Below, piece after piece: positions 27,658-36,650 of a stretch of 46,532 nt of DNA. The translations under genes and the position numbers were made by a program. The notes under the pieces are model-generated. The model worked only from the letters and a program-made list of their open reading frames with translations, had not been told where the DNA came from and searched no databases. Every line of letters starts with the position of its first letter. The stretch's first letter is position 1. Source of the DNA: Chitinophagaceae bacterium (lineage in GTDB: Bacteria; Bacteroidota; Bacteroidia; Chitinophagales; Chitinophagaceae); assembly GCA_009996675.1 (NCBI GenBank), contig JAACZQ010000044.1, forward strand, positions 1 through 46,532. Direction: 5' to 3'.

Positions 27658-28254
27658 ATGAATATTGTCATTATAAAATACAATGCCGGAAATATACAAT
27701 CTGTACAATATGCACTTGAGCGGATTGGTGCCAGTGCCATAGTAACAGATGATCCTGAGGCGATTGCTTCGGCCGATAAAGTCATATTCCCGGGAGTGGG
27801 AGAAGCCAGTACGGCCATGGAATACCTGCGGGCAAGGCAACTGGACCGTTTAATATCCGGACTGCAACAGCCGGTACTGGGTATTTGTCTGGGTATGCAA
27901 CTCATGTGCGCCTATTCCGAGGAAAACAATACCAGCTGCATGGGCATATTTGATGAAACGGTTCGATTGTTTCAGCCGCAACCAGGTGGTGGTGAAAAAG
28001 TGCCGCAAATCGGTTGGAATACTATTTTCAACCTGAAGACAAAATTGTTTGATGCTGTGACAGAAAACAGTTTCTGTTATTTTGTACATGGATACTATGC
28101 ATCACTGGGAGAACATACAATTGCCACAACCGATTATGTATTGCCATACAGTTCAGCTTTGCATAAACAAAATTTTTACGGCACACAGTTTCATCCGGAG
28201 AAGAGTGCCGGTGTTGGCGAACAGATACTGAAAAATTTTCTGGAAAAAATATAA
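27658..28254 (+). CDS. hisH: Imidazole glycerol phosphate synthase, glutaminase subunit
   Basis: HisH supplies ammonia to HisF for imidazole ring closure. The 198-residue class I amidotransferase has the nucleophile C77 in GICLGMQLM and the His/Glu pair in GTQFHPEKSAG. FPGVGEASTAM is the oxyanion/hinge motif. The second residue set (NIVIIKYNAGNIQSV) matches the HisH N-terminus. It follows trpA by six bases and precedes hisA by 15. Confidence 0.96.
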   Translation: MNIVIIKYNAGNIQSVQYALERIGASAIVTDDPEAIASADKVIFPGVGEASTAMEYLRARQLDRLISGLQQPVLGICLGMQLMCAYSEENNTSCMGIFDETVRLFQPQPGGGEKVPQIGWNTIFNLKTKLFDAVTENSFCYFVHGYYASLGEHTIATTDYVLPYSSALHKQNFYGTQFHPEKSAGVGEQILKNFLEKI

Positions 28255-28269
28255 AGGAATTTATTCGAT

Positions 28270-29007
28270 ATGGAAATTATTCCCGCAATAGATATCATCA
28301 ACGGTAAGTGTGTTCGGCTGACGCAGGGAGATTATGCACAGCAGACCATCTACAATGAAAATCCGTTGGAAGTAGCCAAAGCTTTTGAAGGGGCTGGGCT
28401 ACACCGTCTGCACCTGGTTGACCTCGATGGCGCAAAAGCCGGACAGGTAATCAACTGGAAAGTGTTGGAAAAACTGGCAACACAAACCGGTATGGTGATT
28501 GATTTTGGTGGAGGTATTAAAACAGAAACCGATCTGAAGACGGTGTATGATTCCGGTGCCGCTATGGCCACCATCGGAAGCCTGGCGGTGAAGTCGCCCG
28601 AGTTATTTGCTTCCTGGATACAGGCATACGGACCGGGTAAGTTTATGCTGGGGGCCGATGTACGGGGTGAATCGATTACCATCGGCGGCTGGCTGGAAGC
28701 AACCAATATCAGTATCTACGATTTTATCCGGCAATACCAGTCACTGGGTATCCGGCAACTCTTTTGTACAGATGTAAGCAAGGACGGAAAACTGGAAGGT
28801 CCTTCATTGGAGTTGTATCAGTCGATCCTTGAAGCATTTTCCGATCTTCATTTTATTGCCAGTGGTGGTGTGAGCAGTTTAGCCGATCTGGAAGCACTGG
28901 CAGCATTGGGTTGCAAAGGAGCGATTGTAGGGAAAGCGATTTACGAAAACAGGATATCAGTAAAAGCATTGGCAGCGATGAATATTCGTTCATCAGCCTC
29001 TGCCTGA
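28270..29007 (+). CDS. hisA: 1-(5-phosphoribosyl)-5-[(5-phosphoribosylamino)methylideneamino]imidazole-4-carboxamide isomerase
   Basis: HisA opens and isomerises the ProFAR ribose, the fourth step of histidine synthesis. The 245-residue TIM barrel starts [20 protein letters not shown] with the catalytic Asp at residue 8. It has [28 protein letters not shown] with the second catalytic Asp, and [12 protein letters not shown] for phosphate binding. A separate trpF in the same operon means it need not act as a dual-function PriA. Confidence 0.95.
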   Translation: MEIIPAIDIINGKCVRLTQGDYAQQTIYNENPLEVAKAFEGAGLHRLHLVDLDGAKAGQVINWKVLEKLATQTGMVIDFGGGIKTETDLKTVYDSGAAMATIGSLAVKSPELFASWIQAYGPGKFMLGADVRGESITIGGWLEATNISIYDFIRQYQSLGIRQLFCTDVSKDGKLEGPSLELYQSILEAFSDLHFIASGGVSSLADLEALAALGCKGAIVGKAIYENRISVKALAAMNIRSSASA

Positions 29008-29017
29008 TCATAAACCA

Positions 29018-29782
29018 ATGGCTATGCTCGCAAAAAGAATCATACCCTGTCTGGATATCCGGGATGGGCGGACGGTGAAAGGCGTAAATTTTGAAAATAT
29101 CCGTGATGCCGGTGACCCGGTGGAACTGGGGGTACTGTATGCACAGCAAGGTGCTGATGAATTGGTGTTCCTGGATATCACGGCAACCAACGAAAAAAGA
29201 AAAACACTCAGTAATCTGGTGAACCGTATTGCGCACGGCATTAATATTCCATTTACGGTTGGCGGAGGGATCAGCAGTGTGGAGGATGTAAAAATATTAC
29301 TGGAAAACGGGGCTGATAAAATCTCGGTCAATACCGCTGCTTTTAAAAATCCGGAACTGATCCGTTTGCTTGCCCGCGAGTTCGGGAGTCAGTGTGTTGT
29401 ACTGGCCATTGATACCCGCCAGGAAGCCGACGGGCAATGGTATGTTTACCTCAATGGGGGGCGGGTTAAAACGGAAACGCTGTGTGTAGACTGGGCCCGG
29501 CAGGCGGTGGACCTGGGGGCTGGGGAGTTATTACTGACTTCCATGAACCATGACGGCACCAAACAGGGTTTTGCACTCGATATTACCCATGCCCTGGCAA
29601 CAGCGTTACCGGTACCGATCATTGCGTCTGGCGGAGGAGGAACCGTTTCCCATTTTGCGGATGTACTGACCGCCGGTGGGGCCGATGCCGCCCTCGCTGC
29701 CAGTATTTTTCATTTCAAAGAGATTACGATAGCGGAAGTCAAAAACTACCTGCATCAGCAAGCAATACCCGTTCGATTATAG
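29018..29782 (+). CDS. hisF: Imidazole glycerol phosphate synthase, cyclase subunit
   Basis: HisF uses ammonia from HisH to form imidazole glycerol phosphate and AICAR. The TIM barrel starts [22 protein letters not shown] with the catalytic Asp. It has [26 protein letters not shown] with the second catalytic Asp, and [14 protein letters not shown]. An alternative start at 29024 ([11 protein letters not shown]) matches the common family start; only two residues are at stake. The HisH partner is encoded two genes upstream. Confidence 0.96.
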   Translation: MAMLAKRIIPCLDIRDGRTVKGVNFENIRDAGDPVELGVLYAQQGADELVFLDITATNEKRKTLSNLVNRIAHGINIPFTVGGGISSVEDVKILLENGADKISVNTAAFKNPELIRLLAREFGSQCVVLAIDTRQEADGQWYVYLNGGRVKTETLCVDWARQAVDLGAGELLLTSMNHDGTKQGFALDITHALATALPVPIIASGGGGTVSHFADVLTAGGADAALAASIFHFKEITIAEVKNYLHQQAIPVRL

Positions 29783-29838
29783 CCGGAGGCGGAATAATCA
29801 GTAATTTGCATGGCTGCCTGCAGTAAAAGAAAGTAAAC

Positions 29839-30435
29839 ATGACAGTAGATTTTGCCAAATATACCGATGGGCTGGTGCCAGCTATTGTGCAGGACTTCCA
29901 GACCCAGAAAGTCCTGATGCTGGGTTTCATGAATGCTGAAGCCTTGCAGAAGACCGAAGAAACCGGCAAAGTAACTTTTTACAGCCGCAGTAAGAAAAGG
30001 CTCTGGACCAAAGGGGAAGAGAGTGGTCATTTCCTGGAGCTGAAAAGCTTGTCGGTGGATTGTGATAAAGATACCCTGCTTATTAAAGCGCATCCGCTCG
30101 GACCGGTTTGTCATACTGGTGCCGATACCTGCTGGAGTGAAAGAAACCATTCGGAGGATTTTTTATTTTACCTGGAAGATATTATCAGGCTCCGTAAACA
30201 GGCTTCACCGGAAGAATCCTATGTGGCGAAATTATTCGCCCGTGGCATTAATAAAGTAGCCCAGAAAGTGGGGGAGGAAGCGGTGGAATTGGTTATAGAA
30301 GCCAAGGACCAGAACGACGATCTGTTCCTGAATGAAGCGGCGGACCTGCTCTTCCATTATTTGCTTTTACTTAACGCCAAAGGGTTTAACTTAGAATCTG
30401 TGATTGACGTACTTAAAAAAAGACACTCCAAATAA
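29839..30435 (+). CDS. hisIE: Bifunctional phosphoribosyl-AMP cyclohydrolase / phosphoribosyl-ATP pyrophosphatase
   Basis: This fused enzyme carries out steps 2 and 3 of histidine synthesis. The N-terminal HisI half (about residues 1-105) has the metal-binding CDKDTLLIKAHPLGPVCHTG with its cysteines, preceded by YSRSKKRLWTKGEESGH. The C-terminal HisE half (about 110-198) has the MazG-like metal motif KVGEEAVELVIEAK and NEAADLLFHYLLLL. The stop is one base before the next start codon. Confidence 0.96.
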   Translation: MTVDFAKYTDGLVPAIVQDFQTQKVLMLGFMNAEALQKTEETGKVTFYSRSKKRLWTKGEESGHFLELKSLSVDCDKDTLLIKAHPLGPVCHTGADTCWSERNHSEDFLFYLEDIIRLRKQASPEESYVAKLFARGINKVAQKVGEEAVELVIEAKDQNDDLFLNEAADLLFHYLLLLNAKGFNLESVIDVLKKRHSK

Positions 30436-30436
30436 C

Positions 30437-31519
30437 ATGAGAAAGTGGTTCATAGGTTTATTGCTGCCCATCTTTGGTATGGCCCAAACCGGTGTTGATT
30501 CGTACAAGTTAACAGGCAACCTGAAAAACCTGCCGAATAACGCCAATGTATTCCTGGTCAATGCCATTGACGGTAAAACCATTAATACTGCGGTAGCCAA
30601 AAACGGACAATTTGCATTTACCGGCAAACTCGGAGGCGGTGCTTTACTACGCTTGTCGTTCGGAGGTACAAAAAATGCACTGGAACTGTTCATCGGTAAT
30701 GAAGATATTAACCTGGCCGGTGATTATACCAACCTGGCCGGGGTACAATTGGCCGGATCGGCCGTGCACCAGCAATACCAGCAATTTCAGACAACATTCA
30801 ACCCGGAAAAAGACCGGCTGAATAACCTGGTACGGGTATTACAGGGCGAAGCCAATCCCGTTCGCCGGGACTCTATGATCGGGGAATACAATAAGATTCG
30901 TGCAAAAGTGATTACGGAAGTGGGTAATTATGTACGCAATTACCCCGCATCGCCTGTAAGCGCGTTTGCGCTGTATGCTATCAGTCCGCTTTTTGATAAT
31001 GTACTGGAGCTCGAAACGGTGTACAACAGCCTGCAGCCCCTGCCGTTACGGACAATGTATGCGCAGATGCTGGGGAAAAGCATAACAGATGGTAAAATAG
31101 GCATGGTGGGTACCGAAGCGCTGGATTTCACGCAAAACGATACCAATAACAAGCCCGTCAAATTGTCTTCCTTCCGGGGTAAATATGTACTGGTAGATTT
31201 CTGGGCCAGCTGGTGCCGTCCCTGCCGCATGGAAAATCCCAATGTAGTAACTGCTTACAATACGTTTAAAGATAAAAATTTCACGGTGCTGGGTGTGTCT
31301 CTGGATGAGGACAAAAACAACTGGCTCCAGGCCATTAAAGCAGATGGACTCACCTGGATACATGTGAGTGATCTCAAGTACTGGAACAATGCGGCAGCGC
31401 AACTGTACCGTATCACCGGTATCCCCGCCAATATGCTGGTAGATCCGCAGGGAAAAATCATCGCCCGTGACCTGCGGGGAGAAGACCTGCAACAGAAACT
31501 CAAGCAATTATTGCAATAG
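30437..31519 (+). CDS. TlpA-like thiol-disulfide oxidoreductase with DUF4369-like N-terminus
   Basis: This is an exported thioredoxin-fold protein of a Bacteroidota type. The start at 30437 gives a signal peptide (MRKWFIGLLLPIFGMAQT); a longer frame from 30404 would overlap hisIE and has no signal. Residues 20-200 form the beta-rich domain seen in DUF4369-type proteins. The C-terminal redoxin domain has DFWASWCRPCRMENP with the WCRPC active site (C260, C263), and TGIPANMLVDPQGKI with the cis-Pro. It begins one base after hisIE, so it is at least transcribed with the operon. A link to amino acid synthesis is not obvious. Confidence 0.88.
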   Translation: MRKWFIGLLLPIFGMAQTGVDSYKLTGNLKNLPNNANVFLVNAIDGKTINTAVAKNGQFAFTGKLGGGALLRLSFGGTKNALELFIGNEDINLAGDYTNLAGVQLAGSAVHQQYQQFQTTFNPEKDRLNNLVRVLQGEANPVRRDSMIGEYNKIRAKVITEVGNYVRNYPASPVSAFALYAISPLFDNVLELETVYNSLQPLPLRTMYAQMLGKSITDGKIGMVGTEALDFTQNDTNNKPVKLSSFRGKYVLVDFWASWCRPCRMENPNVVTAYNTFKDKNFTVLGVSLDEDKNNWLQAIKADGLTWIHVSDLKYWNNAAAQLYRITGIPANMLVDPQGKIIARDLRGEDLQQKLKQLLQ

Positions 31520-31530
31520 CTTATTGCTTT
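31513..31530. terminator. Small hairpin across two converging stop codons
   Basis: GCAATA pairs with TATTGC around a GCT loop, followed by TTTT on the plus strand. The stops of the thioredoxin-like gene and the ArsC-like gene lie inside it. It is a possible weak terminator of the trp-his operon. The six-base stem makes this uncertain. Confidence 0.3.
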
Positions 31531-31877
31531 TCAAGCAACTGCTGAAATGCCGGTTCATGATAACCCACGGCCACAATCTTGCCGTTTTGGGTTATAATAG
31601 GTCTTTTGATGAGGCTGGTATGGGTTTGCAATAAATCTATAACCTGTGCAGGGTTATTGGCCCTGGCCTGGTCGGCTGCACTCAGTTCACGCCAGGTAGT
31701 GGACCTTTTATTCAGGATAATATCCAGCCCCGCTTCCCTGATCCATTGCTTCAGCGTACCCGCGTCGATACCATCTTTCTTGTAATCGTGTAATGGTACC
31801 GCCATGCCTGCTTTTTGAAACCAGTTCTGGGTTTTCTTGGTGGTATCGCAATTGGGTATTCCGTAGATCTTTAACAT
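31521..31877 (-). CDS. ArsC/Spx-family thioredoxin-fold protein (YffB-like)
   Basis: The 118-residue protein has the ArsC-family fold with PNCDTTKK (C10) near the start and the conserved RP of IKRPIITQNGKIVAVGY near the end. The KRSTTWRELSAAD segment also fits. True arsenate reductases and Spx share this fold. The lone Cys and the spacing resemble the YffB/Spx-like subgroup, so it should not be called an arsenate reductase from this evidence alone. A plausible promoter with TAATTTTG (reverse strand, about 31898-31891) lies 13 bases before the start codon. Confidence 0.85.
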   Translation of the reverse strand: MLKIYGIPNCDTTKKTQNWFQKAGMAVPLHDYKKDGIDAGTLKQWIREAGLDIILNKRSTTWRELSAADQARANNPAQVIDLLQTHTSLIKRPIITQNGKIVAVGYHEPAFQQLLEKQ

Positions 31878-31890
31878 AATTTACCGATTA

Positions 31891-31898
31891 AGCCTGCA
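31891..31898 (-). promoter_or_regulatory. Predicted -7 element of the ArsC-like gene
   Basis: On the minus strand TAATTTTG matches TAnnTTTG fully. The region 31878-31972 is a divergent promoter space shared with the outer-membrane receptor gene. Confidence 0.45.
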
Positions 31899-31972
31899 AA
31901 ATTAACCAGCCATCTAATTTTATCCTGCAAAAAAACGCACAAATGTGTAAATTGTTCGCAAGCAATCGTTAC

Positions 31973-34432
31973 ATGTATAAATCGCTGATTCTTTTATTGT
32001 TACTGGCAGGTATATCTCAGTCGCAGGCCCAGCAGGCCACGGATAAATCGAAATCACAGCTGGGGTTGATTATAGGTAATGTGCTGGATGCCAAAACCAA
32101 TAAGCCCGTATCCGGTGCCAGCCTGCGTTTAATTCCTTATACCACGGTAGCCGGTAATTTTCAAACCATTACAGATAAGAACGGGGCTTTTGAATTCAAT
32201 AAATTGCCACTGGGCTATTATCGCCTGGCCATCAGTATGGTTGGTTATGCTAACCTGCAAATGGACAGCATTTACCTGCGTGCAGAACGGTACGATTTCA
32301 ACCTGGGTGATATAAAACTGAATGATGCATCAACAGCGCTTAATGAAGTAATTGTATATGCAGAGAAACCCCTGATTGAAAACAAAGACGATAAAATAAC
32401 GTATAATGTTGGGGAGAGCGCACTGAGCGGCGGGGCTTCTACATCTGAACTGCTGAAAAATATGCCATTGATCAATAATGATCCCAATGGTAAAATCCTG
32501 CTTAAGGGTAAGGAACCTAAAATTCTGATCGATGATAAACCCACCGATCTGAATGCACAACAATTACAGGATCTGCTGGAGAGTTTACCGGGGAGTAGCA
32601 TCGATAAAATTGAGATCATGACCAACCCACCGCCCCAATACGCGACAGAAACAGGTGGGGTGATTAATATTGTAACCAAGAAGGGAAAAATCGGATGGGT
32701 AGGGCGAACCACACTCAGCGGTGGTACCCGAGGTGAAGGTAATTTTGCGGGTAATGCCAGTTACCGGGAACAGAAACTGTCTGTGAACATCACTGGAGGC
32801 ATCGGAGGCAATATACTAACCGGGAATAGCTATTCCAAGCGACAGAATATTTATAAAGACTCTACCAATTATTTCAATACCGAAGGAGAGTTTCGGAACA
32901 AAAACCTTCGACCCAACCTGCGCTTCCAGACCGATTATGAGTTATCAAAACAACATTTATTGAGCTTTACCTACCAGGGTAACCTCAACTATTTTGATAA
33001 CGAAAGTCATACCAGCTATACCAATATCAACCGGCTTAAGGAAGTGTACCGGGTGAGCAACCGAACCAATAGCAGCGATGGGAATGGATATGGACATGGT
33101 ATTACTTTATCCTATACCTATAAGGCTAAAAAGAATCCTGCAGAATACCTGCGCATCATCATCAATGGTAACCTCGGAAAAAACGATAATGACCGAGGTT
33201 TTTTTCAGCAGTTCCTGAATCCCGATTTTAGTTTTACCGGAGTGGATTCCACTCAATCGCAGTTTTTTGATACCTATAACCGAAGTGCATCCGGAAGGGT
33301 AGATTATAATAAACCTCTGAAGATGAAGGGCAGTAATTTTTCAACAGGAATTACCTATAACCCATCGTACTACCACAATACACTCAATACAAGTTTTCTG
33401 CGCAAGTCGGATAGTTTATATATACCGGTAGATCTGTTGAGTAATGATTTCGAATTCAGGCAAAGTATATTCACCGCAAGGGCTGGCATCAGTTTGCTGT
33501 TCCCGGGAAACATCCGCCTGACCACTGGTGCCCAGGCCGAACATACCCGTATGGAATTTGCTTTCATCAAAGGCAATGCAGCCAATGTGCAGAATGGATA
33601 TTGGAACCTGTTGCCCAATTTTACAATACGCAAGGAATTCAACAAACAACTCAATACATCCCTGGTTTACCGGGCTACGATACGCAGGCCGGGTATTGGT
33701 GAATTAAACCCGAATATTGATTACAGTGATCCCTATAACCTCCGTTTCGGAAACCCTTACCTGCAACCGGCACTGGCAGATAACTACGACTGGAATGTGA
33801 GTTTTATCAAAGGGAAATATTACATCAACACATCCCTGGGGTATAATAAACTGAGGAATGTTATCAATTCCATTCGCACCCTCGCTACCGGTGGTAAAAC
33901 AGAAACCAGCTGGCGGAATATTGCAGACCGGCAGGAATATGAAGCCAGTGTATGGGGCGGTTATACTTTTACGAAGCAGTTTCGTGTGAATACCAGTATG
34001 GGTTATACCATCAATAAATACAGCGAGCAGGAAAAATTATTGTACAAGTACCAGGATGGGAATACTTTTTATACCAGTATCAATTATACATTCACTCCCA
34101 GTAGTGTGATGACCATTGAAGGAAGCGCCCGGTTCAGCAGTTTTGCCGATCCGCAGGGGAGAAGCCGAAGCAACTGGAACATGAATTTCGGAGTCCAGCG
34201 CCGCTTTTTTGATCGCAGGCTGATTGTGAGTTTCAATGCCATCAATCCGTTTTCCAACCAGCAATACACCACTTATACCTACGGGGCTAATTTTAATATT
34301 GAAAGCTTCAGCTCCAGTAATACCCGCAATTTCAGACTTTCGGTTAGTTATCAACTGAATAAAGTGATTCAAAAATCAAGCCTGTCAGAAAAACAAAAAA
34401 AAGCGGCTGTACAGAAAAGTATGAAAGGGTAA
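31973..34432 (+). CDS. Outer-membrane beta-barrel protein, TonB-dependent-receptor type (CarboxypepD_reg + OMP_b-brl_3)
   Basis: This is an 819-residue outer-membrane transporter-like protein. The start at 31973 gives a signal peptide (MYKSLILLLLLAGISQSQAQ); a frame from 31943 adds ten residues and no benefit. Residues about 30-110 form a carboxypeptidase-regulatory-like domain (GNVLDAKTNKPVSGASLRL, SMVGYANLQMDSI). Residues 120-235 form a plug domain with PPPQYATETGGVINIVTKKGK. The rest is a long beta-barrel rich in Tyr, Asn and Thr strands. No SusD partner follows. The substrate is unknown; OMP_b-brl_3 proteins often stand alone. Confidence 0.88.
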   Translation: MYKSLILLLLLAGISQSQAQQATDKSKSQLGLIIGNVLDAKTNKPVSGASLRLIPYTTVAGNFQTITDKNGAFEFNKLPLGYYRLAISMVGYANLQMDSIYLRAERYDFNLGDIKLNDASTALNEVIVYAEKPLIENKDDKITYNVGESALSGGASTSELLKNMPLINNDPNGKILLKGKEPKILIDDKPTDLNAQQLQDLLESLPGSSIDKIEIMTNPPPQYATETGGVINIVTKKGKIGWVGRTTLSGGTRGEGNFAGNASYREQKLSVNITGGIGGNILTGNSYSKRQNIYKDSTNYFNTEGEFRNKNLRPNLRFQTDYELSKQHLLSFTYQGNLNYFDNESHTSYTNINRLKEVYRVSNRTNSSDGNGYGHGITLSYTYKAKKNPAEYLRIIINGNLGKNDNDRGFFQQFLNPDFSFTGVDSTQSQFFDTYNRSASGRVDYNKPLKMKGSNFSTGITYNPSYYHNTLNTSFLRKSDSLYIPVDLLSNDFEFRQSIFTARAGISLLFPGNIRLTTGAQAEHTRMEFAFIKGNAANVQNGYWNLLPNFTIRKEFNKQLNTSLVYRATIRRPGIGELNPNIDYSDPYNLRFGNPYLQPALADNYDWNVSFIKGKYYINTSLGYNKLRNVINSIRTLATGGKTETSWRNIADRQEYEASVWGGYTFTKQFRVNTSMGYTINKYSEQEKLLYKYQDGNTFYTSINYTFTPSSVMTIEGSARFSSFADPQGRSRSNWNMNFGVQRRFFDRRLIVSFNAINPFSNQQYTTYTYGANFNIESFSSSNTRNFRLSVSYQLNKVIQKSSLSEKQKKAAVQKSMKG

Positions 34433-34519
34433 TGGATTGTATCACATGAAAATCACATTCTGAATATTGAAGATGCGCAGTAGTTTTATTGTTGCATACA
34501 GTAAACAGGTGCGACGATT

Positions 34520-34978
34520 ATGACAGATAAGAAGACAATTAGTTACTGGGATCAGGACAAACAACTACTCGTAACAGAAATCAGCGGCGATATTGAAGAA
34601 GCAGATGTAAATAATTGGAAACAGGGATTGGCAGACTGCATAGCACTGATACCTGATAATAGCGTATTTAAAATCTGGGTTAACCTCTATGGTTTTAAAG
34701 CCTCCAATTTTGAGGTGCATAAGTTATTCAGATCCGTTATTCCGCTTACACTCTCTAAGTTTCAATGGCGTGTGGGGTACCTGAACTTGTTTCCCGAAGC
34801 AGACGGACTGGAATTATCCAGTGAAAGAGGGATTCGTTGTGTGGGCGCTGCACATTGTCACCAGGATGAAACAAAAATCCGGCTGTATCAATCAGAATAC
34901 AGCAGTCCCCTGGAGCATTATTTTACCAATCCTGTGTTGGGCTATCAATGGATTGAGGCGCTGCCGCTACATCAATAA
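34520..34978 (+). CDS. Conserved hypothetical protein, 152 aa
   Basis: This is a soluble 152-residue protein without signal peptide or membrane segment. It begins KTISYWDQDKQLLVTEISGD, an alternating beta pattern followed by a helix (EEADVNNWKQGLADCIALI), then FKIWVNLYGFK. That layout is reminiscent of STAS-like or SpoIIAA-like folds but lacks a diagnostic motif. Cysteines are not paired in metal motifs. It converges on the next minus-strand gene with 15 bases between stops. Function not recognised. Confidence 0.65.
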   Translation: MTDKKTISYWDQDKQLLVTEISGDIEEADVNNWKQGLADCIALIPDNSVFKIWVNLYGFKASNFEVHKLFRSVIPLTLSKFQWRVGYLNLFPEADGLELSSERGIRCVGAAHCHQDETKIRLYQSEYSSPLEHYFTNPVLGYQWIEALPLHQ

Positions 34979-34993
34979 TTTACGGATAAAAAA

Positions 34994-35506
34994 TCAGGAA
35001 TTCTGCACCGGTATTTTGGCGGCTAGCCAGCTTTGCTTAACCGGGATGATCCAGTTTTGCAGCATATCAGCTTTGGTAGCAACCGTGTTATTGAAATAAA
35101 GGGTTTCTGGTGTAATGAAACCATTGTTGTAGGCATATTGGAACTGCGATAGGGGGAGTAGTTGAATTTTGTCTTTGACCACAAAAGCCAGCTGCTGCCG
35201 GTCGAACATAGCAACCCCAAAATCCTGTTCAATCTGTTTAATCACCCGCACCGAACTATCGGTACTGCATCCGCTGACACCGGTAGCTGTTTCGTCGGCC
35301 ATACAAACCACAAACTGACCAAAAAGCAGGTTGGCATAACCTTTTACTGGGGCGCCATGACTGAGCCAGTTGGCAGCAAAATCCTGGAGCCTGGGTTCCA
35401 GTTGCAGGGCTTCACCCATGGTAAATAAACGGGATGCCTGGTAAATCCATACACGGGAGCTGTTGTGAAAATCAGCGGGCAGGTATTGTTCAAAAGAAAA
35501 ATCCAT
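34994..35506 (-). CDS. Conserved Bacteroidota protein of unknown function, 170 aa
   Basis: The 170-residue soluble protein starts MDFSFEQYLPADFHNSSRVWIYQASRLF and has a conserved central GCSTDSSVRVIKQIEQDFGVAMFDRQQLAFV. Relatives are found across the phylum and are often misnamed ABC transporter ATPases in databases; no Walker A or B motif is visible here, so that name should not be used. The start codon lies only four bases after a full -7 match (TAATTTTG), so the mRNA is probably leaderless or nearly so. Confidence 0.75.
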   Translation of the reverse strand: MDFSFEQYLPADFHNSSRVWIYQASRLFTMGEALQLEPRLQDFAANWLSHGAPVKGYANLLFGQFVVCMADETATGVSGCSTDSSVRVIKQIEQDFGVAMFDRQQLAFVVKDKIQLLPLSQFQYAYNNGFITPETLYFNNTVATKADMLQNWIIPVKQSWLAAKIPVQNS

Positions 35507-35510
35507 GCGG

Positions 35511-35518
35511 CAAAATTA
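35511..35518 (-). promoter_or_regulatory. -7 element adjacent to a start codon (leaderless transcript)
   Basis: On the minus strand TAATTTTG matches the Bacteroidota -7 consensus fully and ends four bases before the ATG at 35506. Transcription would start at or next to the A of the start codon. Confidence 0.5.
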
Positions 35519-35522
35519 AGCT

Positions 35523-35729
35523 TTATTCCGACTCCTCATTTTTACGGAACCCGGAAATAAAAGCGCAGAAAACTACCAATAAAGCTACTACAGCTATACG
35601 GGTTGGGGTATAGGGCTTATCGTTCATCAGTCCGATAAGGAAATAGCAAACCGAAAAATACAGCACCATCCATAGCGATCTGCGGACAGAATAATATTTC
35701 CATTGAAATACAGAAAAGTAATTGCGCAT
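35523..35729 (-). CDS. Small two-segment membrane protein, 68 aa
   Basis: This is a 68-residue protein with two hydrophobic segments (about residues 17-35 and 45-62) separated by a short polar loop, MNDKPYTPTR. The ends are basic (RNYFSVFQWKYYSVRRS, FRKNEESE), which suits an inner-membrane hairpin. It lies between two minus-strand genes, 16 bases before the 170-aa hypothetical gene. No known family was recognised; it is called because of its clear membrane pattern and position. Confidence 0.55.
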   Translation of the reverse strand: MRNYFSVFQWKYYSVRRSLWMVLYFSVCYFLIGLMNDKPYTPTRIAVVALLVVFCAFISGFRKNEESE

Positions 35730-35867
35730 GCGTGAGATTTAAGAAATGTTAGATTCAGATCTCGGATTTCTTCGGTTGGAAGTTGGATGTTGGCACTAGA
35801 ATATCCAATACCCATTACTGACAACTCATTTCCAAATTTACACATTTTCAAATCTATTCTTCACGCT

Positions 35868-36650
35868 TCACCCTTCCATGCTCTGATCAATCATTTCAGC
35901 AATATCCAGTACCTGTACTTCCTGTTCTTTTTCGCGGTTTTTCACGCCATCGGTCATCATGGTATTACAGAAGGGGCAGGCTGCTGCAATAAAACCGGCA
36001 CCGGTGGCCAGGGCTTCATCGGCACGTTCCATATTAATGCGGCTGTTGCCGGGTTCATCTTCTTTGAACATCTGTGCTCCACCGGCACCACAGCAAAGCC
36101 CTTTGCTGCGGCATCTTTTCATTTCTACCAGTTCGGCATCCAGGGCTTCCAGTACTTTTCTGGGTGCTTCATAAATATTGTTGGCGCGGCCGAGATAGCA
36201 GCTGTCGTGGTAGGATATTTTCTTACCCTTGAAACTACCTCCTTCTTTCAGTTTGATTTTGCCTTCATCAATCAGTCCCTGCAGGAAACTGGTATGATGA
36301 AATACTTCATACTGACCACCCAGTTCTGGGTATTCGTTCTTCAGGGTATTGAAGCAATGCGGACAGGTGGTAACGATTTTTTTAATGCCATAACCATTGA
36401 GCACCTGTATATTCTGATAGGCCATCATCTGAAACAGGAATTCGTTGCCGGCGCGGCGGGCGGGATCGCCGGTACAGGCTTCTTCTTTGCCGAGGATGGC
36501 ATAGGAAATACCCACTTTGTGCAGTATGCTGGCAAAAGCACGGGTAATTTTCTGGGCGCGCTGATCAAAGCTGCCCGCACATCCTACCCAAAACAATACA
36601 TCCGGACTTTCACCCCTGCTCATTAATTCGGCCATGGTTGGTACCTGCAT
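35868..36650 (-). CDS. CCG-domain (heterodisulfide-reductase-related) Fe-S binding protein
   Basis: The 260-residue protein has two cysteine-rich CCG domains, as in the HdrB/GlpC/LldE/SdhE-like subunits that bind non-cubane or 4Fe-4S clusters and shuttle electrons. The first is WVGCAGSFD...ACTGDPARR...TTCPHCFNTLKNEY. The second is SYHDSCYLGRANNIYE...CRSKGLCCGAGGAQMF...AACPFCNTMM. No adjacent partner such as LutB, GlpA or HdrC-type subunit is present, so its electron partner is elsewhere. It is convergent with nothing and divergent from the DUF4157 gene. Confidence 0.87.
   Translation of the reverse strand: MQVPTMAELMSRGESPDVLFWVGCAGSFDQRAQKITRAFASILHKVGISYAILGKEEACTGDPARRAGNEFLFQMMAYQNIQVLNGYGIKKIVTTCPHCFNTLKNEYPELGGQYEVFHHTSFLQGLIDEGKIKLKEGGSFKGKKISYHDSCYLGRANNIYEAPRKVLEALDAELVEMKRCRSKGLCCGAGGAQMFKEDEPGNSRINMERADEALATGAGFIAAACPFCNTMMTDGVKNREKEQEVQVLDIAEMIDQSMEG

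Noticed and set aside
31521..31877. Arsenate reductase
   Set aside because: The fold matches, but the single Cys motif and lack of any ars neighbour do not support arsenate reduction.
34994..35506. ABC transporter ATPase label often given to this family
   Set aside because: There is no Walker A, Walker B or signature motif in the 170 residues.
35787..36626. A 279-codon plus-strand frame opposite the CCG-domain gene
   Set aside because: The minus strand encodes clear cysteine-motif Fe-S domains; the plus frame is Phe/His-rich shadow sequence.
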